Below are positions 18,862-27,318 of a DNA stretch of 64,000 nt, piece by piece (position 1 is the stretch's first letter; every line of letters starts with the position of its first letter). The DNA is taken from NCBI RefSeq assembly GCF_000406105.1, contig NZ_CM001974.1, positions 3,652,486 through 3,716,485 on the forward strand, read 5' to 3'. The translations under genes were made by a program, and so were the position numbers. The notes under the pieces are model-generated. The model was not told the origin of the DNA. It did no database searches and saw nothing but the letters and a program-made list of their open reading frames with translations. This stretch comes from Dickeya chrysanthemi NCPPB 402. Its GTDB lineage: Bacteria > Pseudomonadota > Gammaproteobacteria > Enterobacterales > Enterobacteriaceae.

Positions 18862-19731
18862 ATGGATGCAAACAAGAAATTCAAGCTGCTGGGGTTCAAC
18901 CACAGCGGCGAGTTATCAGCCAATATCATGGTGTTGTCGACCGGCAAAATGATCCACATGGATCTCAAGGAACTGGTCGATAGCGAAATCTCTGATGACC
19001 TGAGCCGGCACGAACTCAATGCATTGTACAAAAAACTCTACGCCGGCAAAGACATCACTACCGCTTACGACATCAGCGACAGGAACGAACGCTCCTGGCT
19101 GGCCTACCTGATGATTACCGCCGCACTCTGCGTTATTTATATTTTTTCCACCGTCAGCGGCGTAAAGCCGATATTTATTCCGGCACTGAATCTGGTCGTG
19201 CCGCCTGCCGTTTTTGTCTACCCGTTGACCTTTATTTTGGTGGATATCCTCAATGAATTTTATGGGCTACGGCTGGCGCGCCGTACCATCCTCATCGCGT
19301 TTTTCTTCCATCTGGCGTTTGTGCTCGGGCTGTGGGTTACCAGCCTGATCCCCGGCCTGCCGGAATGGGAATACAGCAACACTTACAGCGGCATCGTGGA
19401 AAGCATGATGGCAGTGCTGGTGGCTTCATCGCTGGCTTACCTGATTTCCGAAAACATCAACGCCTGGGTACTGCATAAGATCAAGATCATGACCAAGTCC
19501 CGCTACTTGTTCATCCGCGTGATCACCAGTACAGTCACCGCTTCCGCCGTCGACAGTGTGATTTTCTGCACCATCGCGTTTTATAATGTGCTGAGCTTTG
19601 ACGTGATCCGCACGATGATCCTGTCGCAATTTCTGATCAAAGTCGTGTATGCGGTGTTGGGCGTCGGCCCGATTTACGGAACCCGCAGACTGTTCAGAAA
19701 ATACATTCATGCCGTACCAGCAAGGAACTGA
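18862..19731 (+). CDS. VUT/YhhQ-family transporter (likely queuosine-precursor uptake)
   Basis: A 289-residue membrane protein of the VUT family, whose E. coli member YhhQ (QueP) imports preQ0/preQ1. Six or so helices occupy residues 80-280; typical motifs are [18 protein letters not shown] and the late [22 protein letters not shown]. It differs from YhhQ (221 residues) by an extra soluble N-terminus of about 75 residues with a small beta-rich part ([18 protein letters not shown]) of unknown role. The start codon abuts the stop of the regulator gene and queF follows five bases later, which strongly suggests 7-deazaguanine transport. Confidence 0.82.
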   Translation: MDANKKFKLLGFNHSGELSANIMVLSTGKMIHMDLKELVDSEISDDLSRHELNALYKKLYAGKDITTAYDISDRNERSWLAYLMITAALCVIYIFSTVSGVKPIFIPALNLVVPPAVFVYPLTFILVDILNEFYGLRLARRTILIAFFFHLAFVLGLWVTSLIPGLPEWEYSNTYSGIVESMMAVLVASSLAYLISENINAWVLHKIKIMTKSRYLFIRVITSTVTASAVDSVIFCTIAFYNVLSFDVIRTMILSQFLIKVVYAVLGVGPIYGTRRLFRKYIHAVPARN

Positions 19732-19736
19732 GCGAT

Positions 19737-20579
19737 ATGCATATTACAGAAAACGATAGCATTACCCATCTGGGGGTGCGCTCCAGCTACCCGGACAAAT
19801 ACGATCCGACGCTGCTGGAAGCGCTGCCGCGCGCCCGTGGCCGCGATCTGATCGGCCTGACCGGCTCAACCCTGCCGTTTGACGGCTACGATCTGTGGAC
19901 GGCCTTCGAATTGTCGTGGCTTAACCGCAAAGGAAAACCACTGGTGGGGATCGCCGAATTCATCATCCCGGCCAGCTCGGAAAACCTGATCGAATCCAAA
20001 TCGTTCAAACTGTACCTTAACAGCTTCAACCAGACCCGTTTTCAGGATATCGGCGAAGTACACGCCACGCTTATCAAGGATTTGTCCGCCGCCGCCAACG
20101 GTGACGTCAAGGTCACGTTGTACCCGGGGTTGACCGGTTACCCGTCGCAGATCGATACCCTGCCCGGCATCAACATCGACGAGCTGGACATCGAAGTGAA
20201 CGATTACGGCTTCAATCCCGATTATTTGCAGCACGCCGTGCGCGATAATGCGCCGCTTGTCACCGAAACGCTGTGTTCCAACCTGCTGAAATCCAACTGT
20301 CTGGTGACTTACCAGCCGGACTGGGGCAGCGTGGTCATCAAATACGAAGGCCGGCAGATCGACCGGGAAGCCTTACTGCGTTACCTGATCTCGTTCCGCC
20401 AGCACAATGAGTTCCACGAGCAGTGCGTCGAGCGCATCTTCAATGACCTCAAACATTACTGCCAGCCGGAAAAATTGACCGTGTTCGCCCGTTATACCCG
20501 TCGCGGCGGTCTGGACATCAACCCGTTCCGCAGCGACTTCGAAACCGAAGCCGCTACCGGCCGTCTGGTTCGTCAGTAA
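19737..20579 (+). CDS. queF: NADPH-dependent 7-cyano-7-deazaguanine reductase QueF
   Basis: This 280-residue type-II QueF reduces preQ0 to preQ1 in queuosine synthesis, a nitrile-to-amine reaction in the cytoplasm. The family signature [17 protein letters not shown], the catalytic Cys in [12 protein letters not shown] and the C-terminal [13 protein letters not shown] and [14 protein letters not shown] are all present. The central part is more divergent from E. coli QueF than the core motifs. It ends the regulator-transporter-queF operon, so the cell can take up preQ0 and convert it. Whether the genome has a second queF cannot be seen here. Confidence 0.95.
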   Translation: MHITENDSITHLGVRSSYPDKYDPTLLEALPRARGRDLIGLTGSTLPFDGYDLWTAFELSWLNRKGKPLVGIAEFIIPASSENLIESKSFKLYLNSFNQTRFQDIGEVHATLIKDLSAAANGDVKVTLYPGLTGYPSQIDTLPGINIDELDIEVNDYGFNPDYLQHAVRDNAPLVTETLCSNLLKSNCLVTYQPDWGSVVIKYEGRQIDREALLRYLISFRQHNEFHEQCVERIFNDLKHYCQPEKLTVFARYTRRGGLDINPFRSDFETEAATGRLVRQ

Positions 20580-20785
20580 GACCTGGCGCCTCTCCGTCGT
20601 CGGGGAGGCACCGCCCCTCACCTTGCGGTAAATACTGTTTCAGCCAGGCGATCAACGCCGAAATACGCGCCGGCACATGCCGACGCTGCTGGTAAACCGC
20701 GTAAATATCCGCTTCCGGCATGGTGTAATCCGGCAACAGCGCCACCAGATCACCGCCAGCCAGGGGCGCACATCCCACAGACACG
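20554..20785 (-). pseudogene. C-terminal fragment of a LysR-type regulator
   Basis: The frame reads GGDLVALLPDYTMPEADIYAV then QQRRHVPARISALI, the standard end of LysR effector domains. No helix-turn-helix or remaining effector domain is found upstream; similarity stops near 20785, next to the stop of the orphan gene at 20814. The fragment overlaps the end of queF. The 5' three quarters appear lost or replaced. Confidence 0.75.
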
Positions 20786-20813
20786 GCAAGTTTTTGCGCA
20801 GGTTGAAGTGACA

Positions 20814-21524
20814 TTAAGCGGCTGATTCGTCTCGTTTGCGTTCAGCTACCAGCACTACCCCTTTTCGCGATTCATTCGGCGCAAGACTCCAGATGTCGCT
20901 CTCTGGGATACTTCGGCCATCGTATCGGATCCGTTCACCGTCATACGGCCAGAAAGTACGCCGTTCTGAGTCGAATACAAACACATCAATACCCATCTCT
21001 TTACGTGCCATACGCGCCCACAGTGCCTTCCCGCCAGGGAATTGAAGGTTATCACTCACCAGCACAATACCGTCATGAATGAGTGCCTTATACATGGCGC
21101 TGGCGACATTGGCGTTTCGTTCGCGTTTGGTGACAATCACACCTTCAACCTGCACAGAATGTGCATTCATCGGTTGCAGATTCTCGTAATAACCGATGAC
21201 AGCCAGAATAGTTTCGGTTTCGTCGTCGCTATTACGGGATTTCAGGTCAATCTTTGCTACTACAACATGCCGTAAATCACCAGCAACGTCATCGGGTTCA
21301 CCATAGATGGCAACCGCATGGTGTTGATCATTGTGAATATAAATATCAACAGCACGACCGTTTACACTCGTTTCGCCAATTTTCCGGTATTCCCGCGCCA
21401 TAGTGGCAGGGCTATATGACATTGGAAGAATCGCCATATCAAAACTCCCGCTATCGTTGAGGACTGGTGACATTGTAAGCATAGCCTGTTGTACTTTGTT
21501 GGAATTGATAATATCAAACATCAT
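20814..21524 (-). CDS. Protein of unknown function, possible GNAT-like fold
   Basis: A 236-residue protein I do not recognise. The middle part (residues 120-175) has KRERNANVASAMYKAL followed by VLVSDNLQFPGGKALWARM, which recalls acetyl-CoA-binding turns of GNAT acetyltransferases encoded by phages and plasmids, but the usual pyrophosphate loop is not clear. The C-terminus is charged. It sits where the front of a LysR gene should be, so it was probably acquired. A GNAT-like enzyme or a phage-derived accessory protein is a guess. Confidence 0.5.
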   Translation of the reverse strand: MMFDIINSNKVQQAMLTMSPVLNDSGSFDMAILPMSYSPATMAREYRKIGETSVNGRAVDIYIHNDQHHAVAIYGEPDDVAGDLRHVVVAKIDLKSRNSDDETETILAVIGYYENLQPMNAHSVQVEGVIVTKRERNANVASAMYKALIHDGIVLVSDNLQFPGGKALWARMARKEMGIDVFVFDSERRTFWPYDGERIRYDGRSIPESDIWSLAPNESRKGVVLVAERKRDESAA

Positions 21525-21670
21525 GCGTACCTATCAGCCATTTAAGCGATAGTATTTAGGCGATAATACCGGTTTGCCGTCACTGACTCTGTACGTGTTA
21601 ACTCTTACTCCGGCCCTAACACAATACCCCAGGATTATGCCCACGAAACGAGTCGTTCATAACCGACGAA

Positions 21671-21705
21671 AACAAGAAGGCCGCTGTTATAGCGGCCTTC
21701 TTGTT
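21671..21705. terminator. Bidirectional Rho-independent terminator
   Basis: A perfect 15-bp inverted repeat (aacaagaaggccgct / agcggccttcttgtt) with a 5-base loop. It lies directly downstream of the minus-strand 25-residue micro-ORF and insulates the orphan gene. Confidence 0.85.
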
Positions 21706-21728
21706 TAATACTGGTTTGCTCTGGGCAA

Positions 21729-21806
21729 TTAATGCATGGCACCCGGCGGGATGTCTTTGTAAGCATTAACATAAGCGACCAGAAGTTTTTTCAGTAATTT
21801 ACGCAC
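21729..21806 (-). CDS. 25-residue CRP-linked micro-protein (candidate)
   Basis: A GTG at 21806 preceded by AAGGTGAT at a good distance opens a 25-codon frame ending at 21729. The peptide has a basic, leucine-rich N-terminal half (RKLLKKLLVAYVNAYK) and a polar tail (DIPPGAMH), so an amphipathic membrane-surface helix is plausible. Upstream are a good sigma-70 promoter and a perfect CRP palindrome; downstream is a strong terminator. An overlapping 8-codon ATG frame at 21825 could act as leader. I do not recognise the peptide. All parts of a stand-alone catabolite-regulated gene are present. Confidence 0.6.
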   Translation of the reverse strand: MRKLLKKLLVAYVNAYKDIPPGAMH

Positions 21807-21853
21807 GTCGATCACCTTGACTCATGAATGATTTGTGAACTTTCTGGTAAAAG

Positions 21854-21882
21854 ATTGTACGTTTTGTTGAATCCTGATGCAA
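21854..21882 (-). promoter_or_regulatory. Sigma-70 promoter of the 25-residue micro-gene
   Basis: Minus-strand TTGCAT (21877-21882) and TACAAT (21854-21859) are 17 bases apart, giving a predicted start at about 21847 and a 40-base leader before the GTG. Confidence 0.6.
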
Positions 21883-21888
21883 TACTTT

Positions 21889-21904
21889 TGTGACTCAAAT
21901 CACA
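21889..21904. promoter_or_regulatory. Consensus CRP-binding site
   Basis: tgtgactcaaatcaca is a perfect TGTGA-N6-TCACA palindrome, centred about 49-50 bases upstream of the predicted start of the minus-strand micro-gene. The spacing is between the classical class I and class II positions, so the real start may differ slightly. Confidence 0.7.
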
Positions 21905-22013
21905 AAAAAGAGGGTTTGAGGTTCACCAGTTTTACGCCGCAACATGCTATGTGGCTGACACATAGTGTTTTTCCCCATAAGCCAGAATCAGGAATACTGC
22001 CCTCATAAAGCAA

Positions 22014-22044
22014 ATAACCCGCGCAGTGGCGGGTTATTTGCTCT
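22014..22044. terminator. Strong hairpin, possible terminator
   Basis: gcaaataacccgc and gcgggttatttgc arms enclose a short loop. No T-run follows, so its role is uncertain. Confidence 0.45.
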
Positions 22045-22080
22045 GTAGCCAGCAGCTTCGCGGGCGTCAGGCTTACAGTA

Positions 22081-22108
22081 TGGTGAAATTCTTCTTTTAG
22101 CAAATTGA
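22081..22108 (+). repeat. 28-bp direct repeat, copy 1
   Basis: It matches 22454-22481 at 26 of 28 positions (tggtgaaatt-ttcttttagcaaa core). Copy 2 precedes the hydrophobic micro-ORF; copy 1 precedes no recognisable frame. Confidence 0.6.
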
Positions 22109-22166
22109 TTATACGACATGTTGAATATTCTATCAAACCGACGTTTGATTAGCCTAGTTTACTGTC

Positions 22167-22293
22167 TATACCCAAAATAATTCGAGTTGCAGGAAGGCGG
22201 CAAGAGAGAGAATCCCGATGAGCTTACTCAGGTAAGTGATTCGGGTGAACGAACGCAGCCAACGCACCTGCAACTTGAAGTACGACGGGTATA
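22167..22293. repeat. Palindromic intergenic repeat (127 bp)
   Basis: Same tips as the element at 194: tataccc with a gagttgcagg arm on the left, cctgcaacttgaagtacga and gggtata on the right. It lies between the two copies of the 28-bp direct repeat. Confidence 0.9.
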
Positions 22294-22453
22294 TAATGCT
22301 CCTCAGCTAAACCGTGAAACCGCTCCTGAGCGTAGCCAGATCAAGCTCTTCAAACCGAATTTGGATATAAACAGAATACCTGAACCATCGGCAAGCAGGT
22401 GGTAAAAGTATAGCCCTCTCCCGGATTCGCACCCGGAAGCCTGGGCGGCAGCG

Positions 22454-22481
22454 TGGTGAAATTATTCTTTTAGCAAAGTGA
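22454..22481 (+). repeat. 28-bp direct repeat, copy 2
   Basis: Second copy of the motif at 22081, about 80 bases upstream of the hydrophobic micro-ORF; possibly part of its regulatory region. Confidence 0.6.
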
Positions 22482-22560
22482 ATAGCGTAACCGGAAGGGC
22501 GGAATAGAGGTATGGGGACCGCTTAGTAACCTACGCGCCACAGAGATGGAGGTGCGGGGG

Positions 22561-22632
22561 ATGATGAAGCTTATTATTGCGATTCTGAACTTGATTGCTG
22601 AAATATTGCAATTGATCAACTGGTTCCTTTAA
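22561..22632 (+). CDS. 23-residue hydrophobic peptide, type I toxin-like (candidate)
   Basis: ATGATG opens a 23-codon frame six bases after a very strong GGAGGTG ribosome site. The peptide is almost wholly Ile, Leu and Ala with one Lys near the start and an Asn-Trp-Phe-Leu end (MMKLIIAILNLIAEI...), a single membrane helix like Ibs-, Tis- or Ldr-type toxins. A structured leader comes before it and a terminator hairpin with seven T follows (22688-22712). No antisense RNA promoter was identified with confidence. It could also be a regulatory micro-protein. Confidence 0.6.
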   Translation: MMKLIIAILNLIAEILQLINWFL

Positions 22633-22687
22633 TAGGGCTGGAACCTGCGAAGGCGCAAGCTTGAACAGGTAAAACTGCAAAGTTTAT

Positions 22688-22712
22688 AGCCGTCCTTCAG
22701 GGCGGCTTTTTT
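22688..22712 (+). terminator. Rho-independent terminator of the hydrophobic micro-gene
   Basis: gccgtccttcagggcggc forms a hairpin followed by seven T, about 60 bases after the stop of the 23-residue ORF. Confidence 0.88.
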
Positions 22713-22921
22713 TGTTAAATTCCTATAAATCCAAAATCAAGCCGCGTAATCAGTACGCCTGCCCCAAAAGCCGATCCATTGTCGGCAATGCATGATACTT
22801 TGATCTATAAAATTATTTCCCGGCTAAGACAAAAGCGGCCATACTAGGCGGTGCCGCGCAATTCAGCGCGACACTGGCGCGGGGCGCCCCGGCCTTTCAC
22901 TGACGACGTAAAACCTGCCCT

Positions 22922-24115
22922 ATGGAAACCTGGAAACTCAACCTTTTCTCCGCCTGGCTGGGATGCTTTTTTACCGGCATGGCCATGAGTCAGATACTGC
23001 CGTTTCTGCCGCTCTATATCGAACATCTGGGGGTCAGCGATCATACCGCCCTCAATCTGTGGTCGGGTCTGGTGTTCAGTTCCTCGTTTCTGGTTTCCGC
23101 GATTGTCGCGCCGTTGTGGGGCAGTCTGGCCGACCGCAAGGGGCGCAAGCTGATGTTGCTGCGCGCCGCGCTCGGCATGTCTATCGTCATGGCGCTGCAA
23201 GGCCTGGCCACCAACGTCTGGCAACTGTTTATTCTGCGCACGCTGATGGGGCTCACTTCCGGCTACATTCCCAATGCCATGGCGCTGATTGCCTCGCAGG
23301 TGCCGCGCAGCCGCAGCGGTTGGGCGCTCGGCACACTCTCTACCGGGCAGGTCGCCGGCGTGTTGATTGGCCCGCTGCTTGGCGGTTTCATGGCCGATAC
23401 CATCGGCCTGCGCATGGTATTTTTCATCACCTCCGCCCTGCTGTTTATCTGCTTTCTGATTACGTTGTTCGCCATTCGTGAAAACGCGATTAGCGTCGGC
23501 AAAAAAGCACAGCTCAGCGGCCGGGCGGTGTTCGCCTCACTGCCTTATCCGTTGCTGATTATCAGCCTGTGTTTCACCACCATGATGATTCAGATGGCGA
23601 ACGGCTCCATCAGCCCAATCCTGACGCTGTTTATCCGCGACCTCTCGCCCAATATTGATAACATCGCCTTCGTCAGCGGCGTTATCGCCGCCGTGCCGGG
23701 GGTATCCGCGCTTTTATCCGCATCGCACCTTGGCCGGCTGGGTGATCGCATCGGCTCCCAGCGGATACTGATCGTGGCGTTATTCGCGTGTGCGTTGCTG
23801 TTCTTCCTGATGTCGGCGGTACAAAGCTCAGTCCAGCTCGGGATTTTACGCTTTGCGCTGGGGTTCGCCGATGGTGCATTGATGCCGGCGGTACAGGCTC
23901 TGCTGGTGAAATACAGCAGCCAGCAAGTCACCGGACGCATTTTCGGTTATAACCAATCCTGTATGTATCTGGGTAACGTGGTCGGGCCGCTGCTCGGCTC
24001 CACCGTTTCCGCCACGTTGGGTTACCGTTGGGTATTTCTGGTTACTGCGTTGCTGGTGCTGATTAACGGCATTCAGTTGATGGTGAGTTTCGCCCGTCAG
24101 CCCAAGAAAGCCTGA
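22922..24115 (+). CDS. mdtG: MFS multidrug efflux transporter MdtG
   Basis: A 397-residue, 12-helix proton antiporter of the major facilitator superfamily. It follows E. coli MdtG closely: [13 protein letters not shown] in helix 1, [17 protein letters not shown] in loop 2-3, [22 protein letters not shown] in loop 4-5, and [18 protein letters not shown] in helix 10. E. coli MdtG gives fosfomycin and deoxycholate resistance and is in the MarA/SoxS/Rob regulon; regulation here was not determined. It is a single gene. Confidence 0.88.
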   Translation: METWKLNLFSAWLGCFFTGMAMSQILPFLPLYIEHLGVSDHTALNLWSGLVFSSSFLVSAIVAPLWGSLADRKGRKLMLLRAALGMSIVMALQGLATNVWQLFILRTLMGLTSGYIPNAMALIASQVPRSRSGWALGTLSTGQVAGVLIGPLLGGFMADTIGLRMVFFITSALLFICFLITLFAIRENAISVGKKAQLSGRAVFASLPYPLLIISLCFTTMMIQMANGSISPILTLFIRDLSPNIDNIAFVSGVIAAVPGVSALLSASHLGRLGDRIGSQRILIVALFACALLFFLMSAVQSSVQLGILRFALGFADGALMPAVQALLVKYSSQQVTGRIFGYNQSCMYLGNVVGPLLGSTVSATLGYRWVFLVTALLVLINGIQLMVSFARQPKKA

Positions 24116-24258
24116 CGGGATCAGGGAAGCCCGATAACGGCTTCCCGTTGTCGTCACCCCATCTCGGATTGTTCATCCTGCTTTCATGTTTCTGTCATCC
24201 TCGTCGCCAAAGATAGCGCCGGTGCAAACGTATGCACTCCTGACAAAAGGCGCTCACT

Positions 24259-25554
24259 ATGTTTGGCAAGAATATGTTTGGCAAAAACGAGTCTGAACAA
24301 AAAACATCTGGCAACACCACTCACTCACACAGTAAGACTTCCCTTTCCCGTCTGTTGCTCGCCGTGGGTCTGGCGTGCAGCATGGCATCGCAGGCCGCTG
24401 ATTTGATCATCGCCGGGCGCGACGACGTTTACGGCAAAGCGCTCGACAGCACACTGGCTCGCTTTCAGCAGCAGCACCCCGGCAAGCAGATCGAACTGCT
24501 GAAACTGCCCTACGCCAATCTGTATGAAAAGCTGGTGATTTCCCTGCGGGAAAACGCCTCGGCCTACGACCTGATGTTGATGGACGACAGCTGGAGCCCG
24601 GAATTCGCCGGTAACGGCTGGCTACAACCGTTGCCAGACAACCTGCAAAGCAGTGACTTCATTCCGGCGGTACTGAACGTCTCGCGCGTGCCGGAGAACA
24701 GCGGCCCGGCGTACAGCCTGCCGGTGGTCGGTAACGTGGCGATGTTTGCTTATCGCCAGGATCTGTTCGATAAACACCAGCTCAAGGCGCCCGCCAGTTG
24801 GGACGCGGTGCTGAACGATGCCAACACCCTGCAACAGCAGGAGCCGGGCGTCTCCGGTGTAGTGTTCCGCGGCATGAAAGGCAACCCGATCGTTTCCGGC
24901 TTTATGCCGATGTTATGGGCCTACGGCGGCAATGTTGTCACCAACGGCAAAGCGTCGCTGGATTCCCCGCAAGCGCTACAGGCGCTCAATACCCTGAAAG
25001 CGCTGAAAGCCTTCGCCCCTACCGGGGTTGAAGTGTACAACGCCGCCGATGTGCGCCAGGCGATGGAACAGGGCAAAGCGGCGATGGCAATCGAAGTCTG
25101 GCCGGCCTGGGCCGCAACGCTGGACGACGCCGCCAAATCCAAAGTGGTCGGCAACATGACGCTGCAACCGGCACCGGGACAGAACGCCGGCCCGTCGCCG
25201 ATGCTGGGCATCTGGCAGATGGCGATCGCCAAAAACAGCCGGCACAACGAACTGGCGCAACAATTCCTGAGCTACCTCACCAGCGCGGAAAACCAGAAAG
25301 CGCTGGCGCTGGAACTGGGGTTACCGCCGACTCGCCGCAGCGTCTATCAGGATGCGCAGGTGGTGCAGAAATACCGCTGGTATCCGGCGCAACTGGCGGC
25401 GCTGGAAGCAGGCAAGGCGCGCCCGCGTATCCGCAACTGGCAGGAAGTGGAAAGCCTCCTCGGCGACTACCTGCAACTGGCGCTGATGGATCAAATGCCG
25501 GCGCAAGTCGCGTTGCAGCAGGCCAATCAGAAGATCGCGCAAGTACTGAAGTAA
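24259..25554 (+). CDS. ABC transporter sugar-binding protein (CUT1 type)
   Basis: A 431-residue periplasmic binding protein, first of a six-gene operon. After a long polar N-terminus comes a signal peptide (SRLLLAVGLACSMASQAAD), then a family-1 solute-binding fold (LTLARFQQQHPGKQIELL-like start; AYDLMLMDDSWSPEFA; PVVGNVAMFAYRQDLF; GIWQMAIAKNS). The start is odd: ATGTTTGGCAAGAAT is followed by a near-perfect second copy of the same 15 bases, giving MFGKNMFGKN; either ATG may be used. CUT1 proteins bind oligosaccharides, polyols or glycerophospho compounds; the ligand is unknown. Confidence 0.85.
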   Translation: MFGKNMFGKNESEQKTSGNTTHSHSKTSLSRLLLAVGLACSMASQAADLIIAGRDDVYGKALDSTLARFQQQHPGKQIELLKLPYANLYEKLVISLRENASAYDLMLMDDSWSPEFAGNGWLQPLPDNLQSSDFIPAVLNVSRVPENSGPAYSLPVVGNVAMFAYRQDLFDKHQLKAPASWDAVLNDANTLQQQEPGVSGVVFRGMKGNPIVSGFMPMLWAYGGNVVTNGKASLDSPQALQALNTLKALKAFAPTGVEVYNAADVRQAMEQGKAAMAIEVWPAWAATLDDAAKSKVVGNMTLQPAPGQNAGPSPMLGIWQMAIAKNSRHNELAQQFLSYLTSAENQKALALELGLPPTRRSVYQDAQVVQKYRWYPAQLAALEAGKARPRIRNWQEVESLLGDYLQLALMDQMPAQVALQQANQKIAQVLK

Positions 25555-25597
25555 CCCGCACTGAAATCACTGTTGTCGGGCGGGCTACGGCCTGCCC

Positions 25598-26485
25598 ATG
25601 CAAGGACATCCCATGCATTTTGATTCCCGCTGGCAACGCTGGCTGCTGCTGATGCCCGCCGCCACGCTGCTGCTACTGCTGACGCTCTATCCCATCGGCC
25701 AGATGCTGCTCTACTCGTTCAGCAAGGTGGATTACGCCGCCGCCAGCCGCAGTTGGGTCGGGCTGGAAAACTACCGCCAGTTGTTCGCCGACTGGTTTTT
25801 CACCACCAGCCTGAAAAACACCCTGCTGTTCTCGTTCGGCAGTTCGCTGTTGCAAGTGCTGCTGGGGCTGGCGCTGGCGTTATTGCTGTACCGCCATTTT
25901 CCCGGTCGCCAGTGGGTGCTGAGCCTGCTGATTTACCCGATGATGATCTCCACGCTGGTGTGCTCGGCTATCTGGCGCCTGTGGTTTCATTACGATGTCG
26001 GCCTGCTGAATAATTGCCTGAGCGCGCTGGGGTTGATGCCGCAACCGTGGTTGTCCAGCCCGCATCTGGCGCTGTGGTCGCTGATGCTGGTGGATATCTG
26101 GCAATGGACGCCGATGGCTTGTCTGATCATTCTCGCCGGGTTGCAGGGCATCCCCAAAGACCTGCTGGAAGCCGCCGAGAGCGACGGCGCCAGCGGCTGG
26201 AAACGGCTGTGGTACGTCACGCTGCCGCTGGTTCGCCAGCCGATTATGCTGGCGCTGCTGCTGCGCTCCATCGACACCTTCAAGCTGTTCGACAAAGTGT
26301 ACGCCCTGACCGGCGGCGGTCCCGGTTATGCCACCGAAACGCTGTCGCTGTATATCTATCAGCAGGGCTTCAAGTTCTTCAATCTGGGGCTCGCCAGCGC
26401 CGGCGCGGTGATCATGCTGCTGTTCGCCGCCGCCATGAGCCTGGTCTACGCCTGGCAGTTGCTGCGCGGAGGGAAAAACGCATGA
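25598..26485 (+). CDS. ABC sugar permease, MalF-like
   Basis: A 295-residue inner-membrane permease with six helices. The cytoplasmic EAA loop (LLEAAESDGASGWKRLWYVTLPLVRQP), which contacts the ATPase, is near residue 190. It is the UgpA/MalF-type partner in the CUT1 importer. Its TGA overlaps the ATG of the second permease by four bases (ATGA). Confidence 0.9.
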   Translation: MQGHPMHFDSRWQRWLLLMPAATLLLLLTLYPIGQMLLYSFSKVDYAAASRSWVGLENYRQLFADWFFTTSLKNTLLFSFGSSLLQVLLGLALALLLYRHFPGRQWVLSLLIYPMMISTLVCSAIWRLWFHYDVGLLNNCLSALGLMPQPWLSSPHLALWSLMLVDIWQWTPMACLIILAGLQGIPKDLLEAAESDGASGWKRLWYVTLPLVRQPIMLALLLRSIDTFKLFDKVYALTGGGPGYATETLSLYIYQQGFKFFNLGLASAGAVIMLLFAAAMSLVYAWQLLRGGKNA

Positions 26486-27309
26486 GACTCCCCTACTGGC
26501 TGATGGCGCTGCGTGCGTTTGCGCTGGCCGTCGCGTTGCTGTTTTTCACCCTGCCGATCCTGTGGATGGCGGCGACGGCGTTTAAATCTACCGCGGAATT
26601 TTCCAGTCTGAGTAGCCCGTTCTGGCCACAACAGTGGACGCTCACTCACCTCAAAAGCCTGCTGGACAACGGCGTTGGCGCACGGCTGTTCAATACCCTG
26701 TGGGTCGCCGCCGGCGCCACGGCGCTCTCGCTGCTGACCGGTTTTTTGGCCGCCTATACGCTGGCGCGCCACCGCTTCCCGGCACGGCTGGACAGCCTGT
26801 TCCTGCTGTTGGTGCTGCTTGTCAAAATGATGCCGCCGATGGTGGTAGCTATCCCGCTGTATTCGTTGCTCAAGTCGCTGCATCTGCTTAACAGCCTGAC
26901 CGGGCTGATGCTGGCGTATCAGGTCTATACCCTGCCGTTTTGTATCTGGATGCTGCTCAGCTTTATCCGCGATGTGCCGCTGTCGCTGGAAGAAGCCGCC
27001 GCGATGGACGGTGCCGGGCTGTGGCGGCGGCTGCGCTACATCGTGCTGCCGGTGTGCGCTCCCGGTCTGGTCGCCACCACGATTTTCACCCTGATCATGG
27101 CGTGGAACGAATTTCTGTTCGCCTTGCTGTACCTGCAAACCCCGCAGCAGTTCACGCTGCCGCTATTTATCGCCAACTTTATGACCGAAAACCAGATCTA
27201 CTGGGGAGAACTGATGAGCATCGGGTTGCTGTCTTCACTGCCGGTGCTGCTGGTGGCGGGCTTTGTTCAACGTTATTTGCTGCGCGGCTTTGCCGTCAGC
27301 CAGAAATAG
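26482..27309 (+). CDS. ABC sugar permease, MalG-like
   Basis: The true start is the ATG at 26482 inside a longer frame, overlapping the first permease. The 275-residue product has six helices, an EAA loop (SLEEAAAMDGAGLWRRLRYIVLP) near residue 175 and a C-terminus (RYLLRGFAVSQK) typical of UgpE/MalG subunits. It pairs with the MalF-like subunit to form the channel. Confidence 0.9.
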   Translation: MRLPYWLMALRAFALAVALLFFTLPILWMAATAFKSTAEFSSLSSPFWPQQWTLTHLKSLLDNGVGARLFNTLWVAAGATALSLLTGFLAAYTLARHRFPARLDSLFLLLVLLVKMMPPMVVAIPLYSLLKSLHLLNSLTGLMLAYQVYTLPFCIWMLLSFIRDVPLSLEEAAAMDGAGLWRRLRYIVLPVCAPGLVATTIFTLIMAWNEFLFALLYLQTPQQFTLPLFIANFMTENQIYWGELMSIGLLSSLPVLLVAGFVQRYLLRGFAVSQK

Positions 27310-27318
27310 GACTCGCGG

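Larger units (their letters stand above)
21525..22921. other. Gene-poor region with micro-ORFs and repeats
   Basis: This 1.4-kb stretch has no ordinary gene. It holds, in order, a terminator, a minus-strand micro-ORF with promoter and CRP site, a gcaaataacccgc/gcgggttatttgc hairpin (22014-22044), a repeated tggtgaaatt motif (22081 and 22454), a palindromic repeat (22167-22293), a plus-strand hydrophobic micro-ORF and its terminator (22688-22712). Confidence 0.7.

Noticed and set aside
22400..22440. tRNA-like fragment (ggattcgcacccgg)
   Set aside because: No acceptor stem or anticodon arm can be formed around it.
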